The position numbers were made by a program, and so were the translations under genes. A stretch of DNA of 64,000 nt from Tundrisphaera lichenicola (GTDB taxonomy: Bacteria; Planctomycetota; Planctomycetia; Isosphaerales; Isosphaeraceae). The stretch spans positions 5,580,001-5,644,000 of the forward strand of contig NZ_CP195106.1 in assembly GCF_051175385.1 (NCBI RefSeq), written 5' to 3'. The notes under the pieces were generated by a model that did not search any database, had not been told where the DNA came from, and worked only from the letters and a program-made list of their open reading frames with translations. Below are positions 9,442 through 18,127 of the stretch, piece after piece. Within the stretch, counting starts at the first letter, position 1. Each line of letters starts with the position of its first letter.

Positions 9442-10290
9442 TCAGGGCGAGACGTAATCGATGAGCTGCGCCAGGAGACTCCGTAGATCCTTCCGGTGGA
9501 CAATCCGATCGAGAAAGCCGTGAGCGAGCAGGAACTCGCTGGTCTGGAAGCCTTCCGGGAGGCGAACCCTGACCGTCTGGGCGATGACTTTGGGTCCCGC
9601 GAATCCGATCAGGGCCTTCGGTTCGGCGAGGATAATATCGCCGAGTGAGGCAAAGCTGGCGGCGACCCCTCCCATCGTGGGGTGGGTCAGTACGCTGATA
9701 TAGAGGCCTCCAGCCTCTCCGTGGCGAGCCAGGGCCGCGGAGACCTTGGCCATTTGCATGAGCGAGAAGATTCCCTCGTGCATCCGGGCCCCTCCGCCCG
9801 AGCCGGAGACGATGACGAGAGGAAGCTTCTGACGAGTCGCCTCCTCGATCGCGCGAGTCAGCTTCTCCCCGACCACCGAGCCCATCGAGCCCATGATGAA
9901 GCCACTATCCGTGGCCCCGAAGACGATCCGGATCCCCTTGATGAACCCCTGCCCCACGACCGCCGCTTCATTCAGGCCGGTTCGCGATTGTTCGGCTTTG
10001 ACTCGCTCGGGATAAGGGCGTCGATCGTTGAAATTCAGCGGATCCCCCGGCAACAGATTCGTGAACCATTCCTCGAAGGTATCCGGGTCCAGGATCTGAG
10101 AAACGCGCTCCATTGCCGTGATCGAGAAATGGTGATCGCACTCCGGGCAGACATTCAGGTTTTCAACGACTTGCTTGCGGAAGAGGGTCGCCCCGCAACC
10201 ATCGCAACGCATGAAAACACCGACGGGCACTCCCTTGGGCTGGGATTGGCCGTGCCAGGAGGAGGGTGAGCTTCCACGATTACCTGTCAT
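9442..10290 (-). CDS. accD: Acetyl-CoA carboxylase carboxyltransferase subunit beta
   Basis: Beta half of the carboxyltransferase that transfers CO2 from biotin-BCCP to acetyl-CoA, the first committed step of fatty acid synthesis. The N-terminal zinc ribbon has two CxxC pairs (CDGC, CPEC). The crotonase-fold core includes SGSGGARMHEG and the PTMGGVAASFA loop. The start is uncertain: the ATG at 10290 has GAAGGA upstream, while 10323 and 10374 are in frame but add non-conserved residues. It follows the histidine-phosphatase homologue on the same strand after about 210 bases. Confidence 0.95.
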   Translation of the reverse strand: MTGNRGSSPSSWHGQSQPKGVPVGVFMRCDGCGATLFRKQVVENLNVCPECDHHFSITAMERVSQILDPDTFEEWFTNLLPGDPLNFNDRRPYPERVKAEQSRTGLNEAAVVGQGFIKGIRIVFGATDSGFIMGSMGSVVGEKLTRAIEEATRQKLPLVIVSGSGGGARMHEGIFSLMQMAKVSAALARHGEAGGLYISVLTHPTMGGVAASFASLGDIILAEPKALIGFAGPKVIAQTVRVRLPEGFQTSEFLLAHGFLDRIVHRKDLRSLLAQLIDYVSP

Positions 10291-10499
10291 GGTCGGCGAA
10301 GTTCCTTCGGCAGCATCCAGCATCGGCGTCCTGGCCTTCCGTGAAATTCGGAGGATCGAATGCGACCGACCCAAGGGAATTCTTTCGTGATGGCCTGGTT
10401 CTCTAACGAATGTTGATAGTAGACAATCGTCCAGTCAAACCGATCGAACCTCCAGCCCAGGCGTCCAGGAGATTCGAAATCAACAGCCCCCTTTCGAGG

Positions 10500-11084
10500 T
10501 CAGCCGTCGTCACCGTTGCGGCCCCATTCCGGCCCGACGGTGATCATCTCGAATTTCCCGGTGGGGACTTGATCGGCGAGCTGGACCCGCGAGTCTCTCC
10601 GCAGATAGCATGCGATAAACTGGGCGATCGGTTCGCAGGCGACCAATCCGATCGTCTCGTTTCGGTGTCGTTTAATCAAGGGTTTCAATGCGACCTTGAT
10701 CCGGTCGATCGCCCGATCGACCGGCTCGCCATGAGGAGGGCTCACGGTGCAGGGATCGTCGATCCACTGTCGGAAGACCTTCTGATGCCTCCGCTTGATC
10801 TCCTCGACCTGCAACCCCTGCCAGAGCCCTTGATCGAGATTCCGCAATTCCTCGACACGTCGAGGTCGTAGCCCCAAGGTCCGACCGACCGTCTCCGCCG
10901 TCCTGAGGGCATTCTCGCTCGGCCCGCAATAGAGCGATGTCAACTCCATCGACGCCAACATCGAGGAAAGCTCGGCCACTTCCGCCCAGCCTCGATCGCT
11001 CAGTGGGACATCCAGGACTCCCTGAATCCGATTCTGCTCGTCATACACGGTCGCTCCGGGACGGATCAGTACGACTGTGGTCAT
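10500..11084 (-). CDS. Histidine-phosphatase-fold protein lacking catalytic histidines
   Basis: 194 residues. The fold and landmarks of the phosphoglycerate-mutase/histidine-phosphatase superfamily are clear (NRIQGVLDVPLSDRG, then the TAETVG helix). However, the signature RHG reads R8-P9-G10, replacing the phosphorylated His with Pro. The second-Arg position is Asn58, and the second catalytic His position (VAHG in relatives) is Cys150 in VACEP. The usual Glu after the central strand is also changed (DQGLWQG). It therefore should not be a phosphatase or mutase; a binding or regulatory role is an inference. Its start overlaps the rpe stop by 4 bases, so the two are translationally coupled. Confidence 0.85.
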   Translation of the reverse strand: MTTVVLIRPGATVYDEQNRIQGVLDVPLSDRGWAEVAELSSMLASMELTSLYCGPSENALRTAETVGRTLGLRPRRVEELRNLDQGLWQGLQVEEIKRRHQKVFRQWIDDPCTVSPPHGEPVDRAIDRIKVALKPLIKRHRNETIGLVACEPIAQFIACYLRRDSRVQLADQVPTGKFEMITVGPEWGRNGDDG

Positions 11085-11848
11085 TCGTGTGACGGTGGCC
11101 CGGCCTGAGGGGCCGGGGCACTGCCTCGGAGTCTACCGCGGTGGATCCCCTCGGCCAACTCAGCCAGGGCCGCCGCGTAATTGCCATCGGGACGGAACAC
11201 GCCCGAACCGACTACCATCTGCGAGACCCCGGCCGCCACGGCCAGTTCGGCGGTGTCCGGCTTGATCCCGCCGTCAATCGAGATCCAAAGACCGGGGTGA
11301 ATCGCTCGCAGCGTTCGAACCTTCTCGAGGACAGAATTGTCGAACTTCTGTCCCCCGAAACCCGGCATCACGCTCATCACGAGGACGGCGTCCAACTGCT
11401 CCAGGTATGGCTCGATCGCCGAGAGGGGGGTCGGCGGATTGAGGGCGATCGAGGCCCGGCAACCCGCGGCTTTGATTCGTCCGATCAATTCGGTGGGCTC
11501 GGCGACCGCCTCGATCTGGAAGATGATGATGTCGCAGCCAGCCTTGACGAAGTCGTCGAGGTAGCGTGCCGGGTCCGTCATCATCAAGTGGCAATCGAAC
11601 GTGAAGTCGGTCCGCTTTCGCCAGTCGGCAATCACGGGAGCGCCGTAGGAGAGATTGGGAACGAAGTGCCCGTCCATGACATCAAGATGAACTGCAACGA
11701 CGCCATCACGCTGGAGGGCATCAAGCTCCTCGGCCACCCGAGCGAAGTCGCAATTGAGCAGCGAGGGCGTCACGAAAGGCCGAGGGGCGGAGTCCCAGGC
11801 GGCAAGCCTGGCAGGTCGCCCCATCGGAGTGCGGAGATCGTCCCCCAT
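11081..11848 (-). CDS. rpe: Ribulose-phosphate 3-epimerase
   Basis: Interconverts ribulose-5-phosphate and xylulose-5-phosphate in the pentose phosphate pathway. TIM-barrel signatures present are SLLNCDF, HLDVMDGHFVPN, DCHLMM, MSVMPGFGGQKF and SIDGGI, carrying the metal His/Asp ligands and the phosphate-binding GSGVF. The protein is 255 residues, slightly longer than usual through N- and C-terminal extensions; an ATG at 11824 is also possible. It follows pgk after 76 bases and overlaps the next gene by 4 bases. Confidence 0.95.
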   Translation of the reverse strand: MGDDLRTPMGRPARLAAWDSAPRPFVTPSLLNCDFARVAEELDALQRDGVVAVHLDVMDGHFVPNLSYGAPVIADWRKRTDFTFDCHLMMTDPARYLDDFVKAGCDIIIFQIEAVAEPTELIGRIKAAGCRASIALNPPTPLSAIEPYLEQLDAVLVMSVMPGFGGQKFDNSVLEKVRTLRAIHPGLWISIDGGIKPDTAELAVAAGVSQMVVGSGVFRPDGNYAAALAELAEGIHRGRLRGSAPAPQAGPPSHE

Positions 11849-11924
11849 CCGTCGATTCGCTTTCCGGTTTCGAGGCCGAGGCGGAACTCGAGGGTCGCCC
11901 GAACGATCGGGAGACCCGTCTCAT

Positions 11925-13115
11925 TCAGAGATCGGGGATAACGCCCAGCGAGTTGAACGATTTCCCTTCGAGACACTCCAGAAAAGCCCCGCCTCCGGTC
12001 GAGACGTGGTTGACCTTGTCGGCGAAGCCAAACTGCTCGACGGCCTCGGCCGTCTCGCCTCCCCCGACAACCGTCACCCCCGATGATGCGGCCATCGCTC
12101 GAGCGACGCCCAACGTGCCCTGGCGGAAGGGCTCATCCTCGAACTTGCCCATGGGTCCGTTCCAGATAACCGTCCCAGCGGATTCGATCAAGTCACCGTA
12201 AAGCTTTATCGTGGCAGGACCAATGTCGATTCCGATGCCGGCCTCGGGCAGATCCGAACCCCCGACGACCCAGGTCTTCGAGGTCGGGTCGAGGGACTCG
12301 GTCATCAGGTGATCGATCGGCAGCACCAACTTCTCGCCGGCTAAAGCCAGGAGTTTTCGAGCCTCTTCCAGCTTGTCGGCCTCAACCCGGCTCTTACCGG
12401 TGGAGTGACCTTGAGCCTTGAGGAAAGTATAGGTCATCGCCCCGCCGATGAGGAGCTTGTCGACCCTGGGAAGGAGATTTTCGATCACCCCGATCTTATC
12501 CGAAACCTTGGCACCGCCCATCACGGCGATCATCGGCGGCTTCGGATGCTTCAAGAGCGTGTCGAGGATCTGCAGTTCCTTCTCGACGAGGAATCCGATC
12601 CCGCGAGACTCGGGCGGGAATTGTGAAGGCACGGCGACCATCGAAGCTTCGTCGCGATGGCATGTGCCGAACGCGTCATTGACGTAGAGGTCGGCCAGAC
12701 CGGCCAGTTGCTTGGCGAACTCAGGATCGCCTTTCTTCTCACCCTTGTTGAACCGCACGTTTTCGACGACGAGAATTTCGCCAGGCTTCAAGGAGGAGGC
12801 GGCAGCCTGGGCCTGGGGGCCGACCGTTTCATCGACCTTCTGGACCGGCTTGCCCAGCAGTTCCCCGAGTCGAGCGGCGACGCGGTCGAGCTTGAAGGGA
12901 GCGTCGGCGGCAGGGTCGCCAGTCGGTCGCCCGAGATGGCTGACCAGGACCAGGGAAGCCCCCTTGGCGAGCGCAAAGGTCAAGGTCGGCAAAGCGGCAC
13001 GAATCCGACGGTCGTCGGAAACTTCGCCATCCTTGGTCTGGGGAACATTGAAGTCGACTCTGACCAGGACTTTACGACCTTCCAGAGCTAACTCGCGGAT
13101 CGTCTGCTTGGGCAA
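11925..13115 (-). CDS. pgk: Phosphoglycerate kinase
   Basis: Glycolytic enzyme transferring phosphate between 1,3-bisphosphoglycerate and ADP. Visible motifs are KVLVRVDFNVP, VLVSHLGRPTG, the hinge-region AVMGGAKVSDK, the nucleotide loop WNGPMGKFE and the final GGGETAEAV...VSTGGGAFLE. It has 396 residues, the normal length. It starts with TTG, supported by AAGGA about 8 bases upstream. It lies 96 bases after gap, with a large hairpin between the two. Confidence 0.97.
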   Translation of the reverse strand: MPKQTIRELALEGRKVLVRVDFNVPQTKDGEVSDDRRIRAALPTLTFALAKGASLVLVSHLGRPTGDPAADAPFKLDRVAARLGELLGKPVQKVDETVGPQAQAAASSLKPGEILVVENVRFNKGEKKGDPEFAKQLAGLADLYVNDAFGTCHRDEASMVAVPSQFPPESRGIGFLVEKELQILDTLLKHPKPPMIAVMGGAKVSDKIGVIENLLPRVDKLLIGGAMTYTFLKAQGHSTGKSRVEADKLEEARKLLALAGEKLVLPIDHLMTESLDPTSKTWVVGGSDLPEAGIGIDIGPATIKLYGDLIESAGTVIWNGPMGKFEDEPFRQGTLGVARAMAASSGVTVVGGGETAEAVEQFGFADKVNHVSTGGGAFLECLEGKSFNSLGVIPDL

Positions 13116-13140
13116 TTCTCTGGTCCTTAAACCTTAATGC

Positions 13141-13198
13141 GGGGAATTGGTGTTCGGGAGAACTCGAGCCGATCAGCCCTGAGTTCTCCCGATTCCCC
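13141..13198 (-). terminator. Intercistronic hairpin between gap and pgk
   Basis: GGGGAAT (13141-13147) pairs with ATTCCCC (13192-13198) around an inner perfect 11-bp stem, CGGGAGAACTC (13155-13165) with GAGTTCTCCCG (13181-13191). No T-run follows on the minus strand, so it may attenuate or protect the gap transcript rather than end it fully, giving more gap than pgk message. Confidence 0.65.
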
Positions 13199-13211
13199 AT
13201 CGTAGAAACGA

Positions 13212-14219
13212 TCAGCCCAGGTGTGCGACCTTGGTGATCAACTCGGCAGTCCGCTTCGAATAGCCCCATTCGTTGTCGTACCAGGCCACGGTCTTGACCA
13301 TGTTCCCGCCGATCACGGTGGTCTGGTCGCTCATGAAGATGCACGAGTGCGGATTGCCGATGATATCGCTGGAGACCAGCGGATCGGTCGAATACTCGAT
13401 GATACCCTTGAGCGGCCCTTCGGCTGCGGCCTTGATCGCGGCGTTCACCTCGTCCTTGGTCACATCCTTGCCAAGGATGGAGGTCAGGTCGGTGACCGAT
13501 CCGTCGGGCACGGGAACCCGGAGGGCGTAACCGGTCAGTTTGCCGTTGAGATCGGGGATCACCTCTCCCACGGCCTTGGCGGCACCCGTGGAGGACGGGA
13601 TGATATTCACCGCGGCGGCTCGGGCACGGTAGGGATCCGAGTGGACCTGGTCGGCGACTCGCTGGTCGTTGGTGTAGGCGTGAATGGTGGTCATCAGGCC
13701 CTTCACGATCCCGAAGGATTCATGGAGGACCTTGGCCATCGGGGCGAGACAGTTCGTCGTGCAAGATGCGTTGGAGAGGATCCGGTCGGTCGGCTTGATC
13801 GTATGATCGTTGACGCCCATGACGATCGTCGCGTCGAGCTTGTCCTTGGCGGGTGCCGAGAGGATGACGCGGTCCGCCCCGGCGTCGATGTGCTTCTGGA
13901 GAGCGGCCTTATTCGTGAAAATGCCCGTCGACTCGAGGGCCACCTGGCAGCCCAGGGCCTTCCAGGGAAGATTCGCCGGATCCCTCTCGGTCGTGATTTT
14001 CACGAGCTTGCCGTTGACAACCAGGCCACCTTCGGCAACTTCGACCGTGCCCTGGAATCGGCCGTGGACGCTATCGTATTTCAGGAGGAGTGCCAGGTGC
14101 TTGGCGTCGGAGAGGTCGTTGATCGCGACGATCTCGAAGTCCTGGGGCTGCGCCACCATGGCCCGGAAGACCAGGCGACCGATCCGACCGAACCCGTTAA
14201 TCCCGACTCGAACCGCCAT
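13212..14219 (-). CDS. gap: Glyceraldehyde-3-phosphate dehydrogenase
   Basis: NAD-dependent glycolytic enzyme. The Rossmann start VGINGFGRIGRLV, the catalytic SNASCTTNCLAP (active Cys) and the substrate loop SSTGAAKAVG are present, and the protein ends with WYDNEWGYS and a final helix. I chose the ATG at 14219 (335 residues) over 14228 because AGGAG lies about 8 bases upstream of it and directly abuts 14228. It is the first gene of the gap-pgk-rpe operon, with a strong promoter 120 bases upstream. Confidence 0.97.
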   Translation of the reverse strand: MAVRVGINGFGRIGRLVFRAMVAQPQDFEIVAINDLSDAKHLALLLKYDSVHGRFQGTVEVAEGGLVVNGKLVKITTERDPANLPWKALGCQVALESTGIFTNKAALQKHIDAGADRVILSAPAKDKLDATIVMGVNDHTIKPTDRILSNASCTTNCLAPMAKVLHESFGIVKGLMTTIHAYTNDQRVADQVHSDPYRARAAAVNIIPSSTGAAKAVGEVIPDLNGKLTGYALRVPVPDGSVTDLTSILGKDVTKDEVNAAIKAAAEGPLKGIIEYSTDPLVSSDIIGNPHSCIFMSDQTTVIGGNMVKTVAWYDNEWGYSKRTAELITKVAHLG

Positions 14220-14340
14220 TCGTACCATCTCCTGGCTGTGCCAACAGTGCGCTTCGGGGTCGCTTCACCGGACGCTCCGTCGGCCCGGATCCGCACGATC
14301 CGGAGTTCAGACCCCACCGCGATAAGCGAGCGAAGCAGGG

Positions 14341-14370
14341 ATTATAGACGCTGCTTCGATAGCCTGTCAA
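14341..14370 (-). promoter_or_regulatory. Sigma-70 promoter of the gap operon
   Basis: On the minus strand, a perfect TTGACA (14370-14365) and a perfect TATAAT (14346-14341) are separated by 18 bases, about 120 bases upstream of the gap start. This is the best promoter match I noticed in the window, which suits a highly expressed glycolytic operon. Confidence 0.85.
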
Positions 14371-14492
14371 CGAGAGCAACAGTCGGCCGGGGCAGGCAAA
14401 TGCGGTCGGGGCGACCCCCGCTAGGTGCGGAGGTCACCCGGTTTTCAGAGCCGGAGATAAAGATCTCAGGCCGGGTTTTCTCGGTCCCCGAT

Positions 14493-15629
14493 TCAGTTCG
14501 GATCGGACGTCGGGGGAGTCGGATTATCGGATGGAGTCGCGGAATTGAGATGGGTCGGATCGATCCCGTGAAACAACCCCGTGGGTTCTTCAACCTGCGA
14601 CGGGGGGGCATCATCGCCATTGTTCGTCCCCGGCCTGCCGATGAGCTTATCGCGTGAAGAGACCAATTGAGGATATAGATCGCTGTAAATGGCCTCCTGT
14701 TGCGGATCCTTCGCCGGGGCAAACCTCAGATTGTAGCTGTGCATGAAGGCAAGGAGATTGCCGACCGTCGTATTCTCGACCTTCTCGAGTTCCGCGATGA
14801 CCGCCTCGACATTCGGTTTCGATAGCATCTTTGACATGCCGGAGAGGCCCTTGAGATAGTTCGTGGCCTGCACGTGATCCGGCTGCTGACTCTTCGGGAT
14901 TTCTTCCTCAACCTTCCGTGAGAGGGCCGCGACGGCGTTCCGAACCTTCGTCACGGTCTCCGGTGTAAGCGATCCTTTCGCATCCTCATCGACGGCCTCC
15001 TTGATGGACTTCTCATAGGCTTCTCGCTCCGGCTTGAATTTCTCCGAGCGTAATGGCAAAGGCCAATTTTCCGGGTTTACCAATTGACTCAGGGAGATGG
15101 TGACTGCATCGGTCTCGTCCCGGAAGGGGATCTGCTTGATCGCGGCGGGGCTGACGCTGGCGTTTGCCAGTCTGAGAGACGATCCGCTCATGACCTTGGG
15201 GTCGGAGAGTTGGTCGAGTATCGTATTCAAAGCATCGCCCGATTTGATGTCATCGGGAGTGGGATTATCGCGAATCCGGGCGAGCCGGGCCTCATAATTG
15301 GCTTGATCCATCTTCAGTTCGCGGGCGTGCTCGCGATTATATCGACGACGGGCTTCCAGCATCGAGTTGTAGAGATATTGGTTGTAGCGGACCACCGTGT
15401 TTTCGTTGATGGAATTGGCCTCGGCCGTTTCATAATTATAGACGCCGGCCCCCCTGGCATAGGCCCCGAATCCGGCAGCGATGCTCCCCTGAGGAGTGGC
15501 TCCCCATCCACCGAAGCCGTAGCCACCATACCCATAACCGGATGGATAATAATATTGCGACTGAGCTTGCCTGGCCCCTGAGCCCCATAGGAGGAGCGCA
15601 CAAATAAGCATCCGAATGCCATGACGCAT
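14493..15629 (-). CDS. Secreted Tyr/Gly-rich hypothetical protein
   Basis: 378 residues, family not recognised. The start ATG at 15629 (GGAG 8 bases upstream) yields a signal peptide with a short Arg/His n-region, a Leu/Ile/Ala core and a likely cut after AQS. A Tyr/Gly-rich segment (about 25-50) follows, then a charged helical region with many Arg/Glu and a Pro/Thr/Ser-rich C-terminus. It is probably periplasmic or surface-exposed. It lies 160 bases downstream of two FHA genes on the same strand, perhaps in the same unit. No catalytic motif is seen. Confidence 0.7.
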   Translation of the reverse strand: MRHGIRMLICALLLWGSGARQAQSQYYYPSGYGYGGYGFGGWGATPQGSIAAGFGAYARGAGVYNYETAEANSINENTVVRYNQYLYNSMLEARRRYNREHARELKMDQANYEARLARIRDNPTPDDIKSGDALNTILDQLSDPKVMSGSSLRLANASVSPAAIKQIPFRDETDAVTISLSQLVNPENWPLPLRSEKFKPEREAYEKSIKEAVDEDAKGSLTPETVTKVRNAVAALSRKVEEEIPKSQQPDHVQATNYLKGLSGMSKMLSKPNVEAVIAELEKVENTTVGNLLAFMHSYNLRFAPAKDPQQEAIYSDLYPQLVSSRDKLIGRPGTNNGDDAPPSQVEEPTGLFHGIDPTHLNSATPSDNPTPPTSDPN

Positions 15630-15791
15630 GGGTGTTCTCCACGTGGTAGTTTTCGGTAACCTGCGACCAATCGGTACGGTCGCGCTCCCCTGCCTCGGCT
15701 GGCTCGCGAAGGGGCGAGTCAGGATCGGGGAAGCATCAGGATTCCGAAACCAACACACGCAATGGTCATGCCGATTTGTCGGAGTGACAGG

Positions 15792-16184
15792 TCACTCGGA
15801 GAGGGGCATGAAATCGTCATCGAGTTCGACGATCTCGGGTGAGGCGGCGGGCGAGATTCGTTTGGGAGAATTTGTCGAGACCTTGGTGGTCGGGGGTAAA
15901 GCCCAGTCGAGCCGATAAAGGAATTGGGCGATCGCCACTTCGTCCCCGGGTTGAAGCTGGACTTCCTCGACCAGCTTTCCGTTGACCCTCACCCCGTTCT
16001 GGCTCCCAAGATCCCGAATCACGACCCGATCATACGCCAGGGCCAGGCAACAATGACGTCGAGAGACTTCCGGTACGTCGATCCGGACATCACAATCCGG
16101 ATGACGTCCGATTAGGATCACTTGACGAACAATCGAAATGGGGGGGGCCGAACCGGCGAGGAGGGGGACTAACTGGGCCGTCAT
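15792..16184 (-). CDS. FHA-domain protein
   Basis: A 130-residue protein made almost entirely of one forkhead-associated domain, which binds phosphothreonine peptides. The conserved phosphopeptide-contact residues are visible: GRHPDCDVRI, then SRRHC and the DLGSQNGVRVNG turn. The ATG at 16184 avoids overlap with the upstream FHA gene; an upstream in-frame ATG at 16256 would overlap it by 44 bases. The C-terminal 25 residues are charged and end in acidic DDDF. It probably forms an operon with the FHA gene just upstream. No Ser/Thr kinase is adjacent. Confidence 0.85.
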   Translation of the reverse strand: MTAQLVPLLAGSAPPISIVRQVILIGRHPDCDVRIDVPEVSRRHCCLALAYDRVVIRDLGSQNGVRVNGKLVEEVQLQPGDEVAIAQFLYRLDWALPPTTKVSTNSPKRISPAASPEIVELDDDFMPLSE

Positions 16185-16212
16185 GAGGCTTCCGCCGTCG
16201 GTCGAGGCACGG

Positions 16213-16734
16213 TCAAGAGTGGCTTTGCGGGGTCTCTTCCTCAGGATCTCGGTCATTTTTCATCTGTACGATGACCTGAATCCGATATTTATCCGGGATT
16301 CCTCCCAGCTCATTCCGCAGGAGTTCGGCCAAAGGTCGCTCGAGCAGCCCTGCTTCGGCTCCGGGGATCGAACGACCGACTCCCGGGGCATGCATCCCAT
16401 GGTGCGACGAACCATTCGGGTCGGCCTGTGTCATCTCCTGGGAAACGCCATTTTCCAGACGATACCGAATATGGGCAATGGAAAGCTCATCTCCGGTCCG
16501 GAGACGACCACGTTCCACTCGCTCTCCATTGATCCGGATGCCGTTGGTACTTCCGAGATCTCGAACGACCAGTTCGTCCTTCTCCTGGGTCATACAACAA
16601 TGATGACGCGAGATGCGGAGCGAATCGAGTCGGACGTCACACAAAGGATGACGTCCAACGACGACCATAGCGCGATCCAGTGGGATGTCGGATCCTTCAT
16701 CCAGGGCCACCAGGCGTGCTGGCATTAGGCGCAT
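16213..16734 (-). CDS. FHA-domain protein, second of a tandem pair
   Basis: 173 residues. The N-terminal FHA domain (about 1-95) has GRHPLCDVRL, SRHHC and DLGSTNGIRING, the hallmarks of a competent phosphothreonine reader. The remaining 75 residues are polar and unassigned. Sequence and order match the downstream FHA gene (GRHP-CDVR, HHCC/RHCC), so the two are probable duplicates. Candidate promoter elements lie 63-92 bases upstream. Confidence 0.87.
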   Translation of the reverse strand: MRLMPARLVALDEGSDIPLDRAMVVVGRHPLCDVRLDSLRISRHHCCMTQEKDELVVRDLGSTNGIRINGERVERGRLRTGDELSIAHIRYRLENGVSQEMTQADPNGSSHHGMHAPGVGRSIPGAEAGLLERPLAELLRNELGGIPDKYRIQVIVQMKNDRDPEEETPQSHS

Positions 16735-17131
16735 CCTGTCCCGAAAGTCGCTGCCGGATGTTAGGCAACGGGGGCCAACTCGGGGAATTACACTCGATTA
16801 TATAACTCAAAGCACGCAGCGTGCCAGATCTTGGACGGAATTTCCGCGACGACTATCGAAATTTCCCAGGCCGCATGTTCAACAAACCTTGAAGCGAGCT
16901 CTCGGATTCGAATGGAACCTTGGGTGATCCAGGAAATGCAGGATCTGGAAAATCCCCCGAGTGGTGAAATGGGACTTCGGACTGAGTGCCTCGGACAGAC
17001 CGATCAGCCCTGGACCCGACATACCAAAAGATTCTGAAATCCCAGTCTCATTCATTCGAAAAATCAGCAAATCCCATAAACCAAACCGCTCGAAAAAATA
17101 CAAGTAGAAACTTCAGATATATCGCTTAATT
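16735..17131 (-). other. Gene-free 397-base region
   Basis: No convincing gene on either strand. The part next to the FHA gene carries a candidate promoter (16797-16826). The part near 17040-17131, downstream of the epimerase stop, is markedly AT-rich compared with the rest of the window, and I see no clear hairpin in it. Confidence 0.6.
16797..16826 (-). promoter_or_regulatory. Candidate overlapping sigma-54 and sigma-70 promoter elements before the FHA pair
   Basis: On the minus strand, TGGCACGCTGCGTGCT (16826-16811) matches the -24 element of sigma-54 promoters completely, with GC at the right distance in the -12 element (GTGCT against TTGCA). Just downstream is a perfect TATAAT (16802-16797) without a good -35 box. 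Either could serve the FHA genes starting at 16734. Confidence 0.4.
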
Positions 17132-18127
17132 TTAATTCACACATCGAGGATGCCGGCGGACCCACTCGACGGCGTCGGTGAGCGATTCCTGGAGAGGTCG
17201 AGGGATCAATCCAAGCGAGTCGAGGCTCCTGGACGCGTCGAAATGCATTGTTCGTCGGGTGAGTCGAACGCCGGTCACCGTCGCCTTGGGCGGAAGGCCG
17301 GTGAACCAATCCGCCCAGAACTCACTGAGGACGGCGACCAGAATGCCGACCGGATAGGGAACACTCCAACGTGGTACGGGAACCCCCGTCAAATCGGAGA
17401 GCCGTTCGAGCAATCCCAGGAGGGTCAGATTCTCTCCCCCGAGCAAATAGCGTAGACCGGGTACACCTCGGTCCATCGCGAGGACGAGTCCCAGGGCCAC
17501 ATCGCGGACATCGATCAGATTCAGGGTGCAATCCATTCGGGCGGGTAGTTTCCCGTTGCAAAAGTCGCGGATCAGCCGAGTGGGGGGCGAGACACCACGA
17601 TCGCCGGGTCCAACCGGCATGGTGGGATTTGCGATCACAATTGGTTTTCCGGCCCGGGCCAGGGCCATCGCGTGATTTTCGGCCCGGAGCTTGGAAAGGC
17701 AGTAGGGGCCGACCGCATCGGACGGGGCGATCTCGACGTCTTCGAGGATCGGCCCCGTTGACCGGGCCCTTGTCAAAATACTCTCGGTCGAGACATGAAC
17801 CACCCGCTCCGCACCCCCGAGGAGCGCGGCCTCGAGGACGTGGACCGTCCCTCGGTGGTTCACCGCGTCGAATTCACCTCGATCCCTGGCCCAGAGGTTC
17901 GGGTTCGCGGCCAGGTGGTAGACCCATCGGGCACCCGAGACCGCCCTGCGGGTCGCTTCAGGATCACGGATGTCGGCGAGGACAATCTCGACACCTGGAG
18001 GTAGATCTTCCGTGTTTGCTCCGGGACGCTCGACCACGCGGACTCGCTCACCTTGCTCGACGAGTCGATCCACCAGATGCCGCCCGATGAACCCCGCCCC
18101 GCCCGTCACCACCGTCGACACTTCCAT
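17132..18127 (-). CDS. NAD-dependent epimerase/dehydratase, HpnA-like
   Basis: 331-residue extended short-chain dehydrogenase. It has the NAD motif TGGAGFIGRHL at the N-terminus, the ADIRDPE segment, HVSTESIL, and the catalytic Tyr-Lys in YCLSKLRAE. It resembles the hopanoid-associated sugar epimerase HpnA and dihydroflavonol-reductase-like proteins; the substrate is not certain and no hopanoid gene is nearby. I chose the ATG at 18127 because AGGAGAG lies 7 bases upstream. The upstream membrane-protein gene runs 80 bases into it in another frame, so the two are probably co-translated. Confidence 0.88.
   Translation of the reverse strand: MEVSTVVTGGAGFIGRHLVDRLVEQGERVRVVERPGANTEDLPPGVEIVLADIRDPEATRRAVSGARWVYHLAANPNLWARDRGEFDAVNHRGTVHVLEAALLGGAERVVHVSTESILTRARSTGPILEDVEIAPSDAVGPYCLSKLRAENHAMALARAGKPIVIANPTMPVGPGDRGVSPPTRLIRDFCNGKLPARMDCTLNLIDVRDVALGLVLAMDRGVPGLRYLLGGENLTLLGLLERLSDLTGVPVPRWSVPYPVGILVAVLSEFWADWFTGLPPKATVTGVRLTRRTMHFDASRSLDSLGLIPRPLQESLTDAVEWVRRHPRCVN

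Noticed and set aside
13221..14657. A 478-codon plus-strand open frame opposite gap
   Set aside because: Shadow of gap; it also runs through the near-consensus gap promoter.
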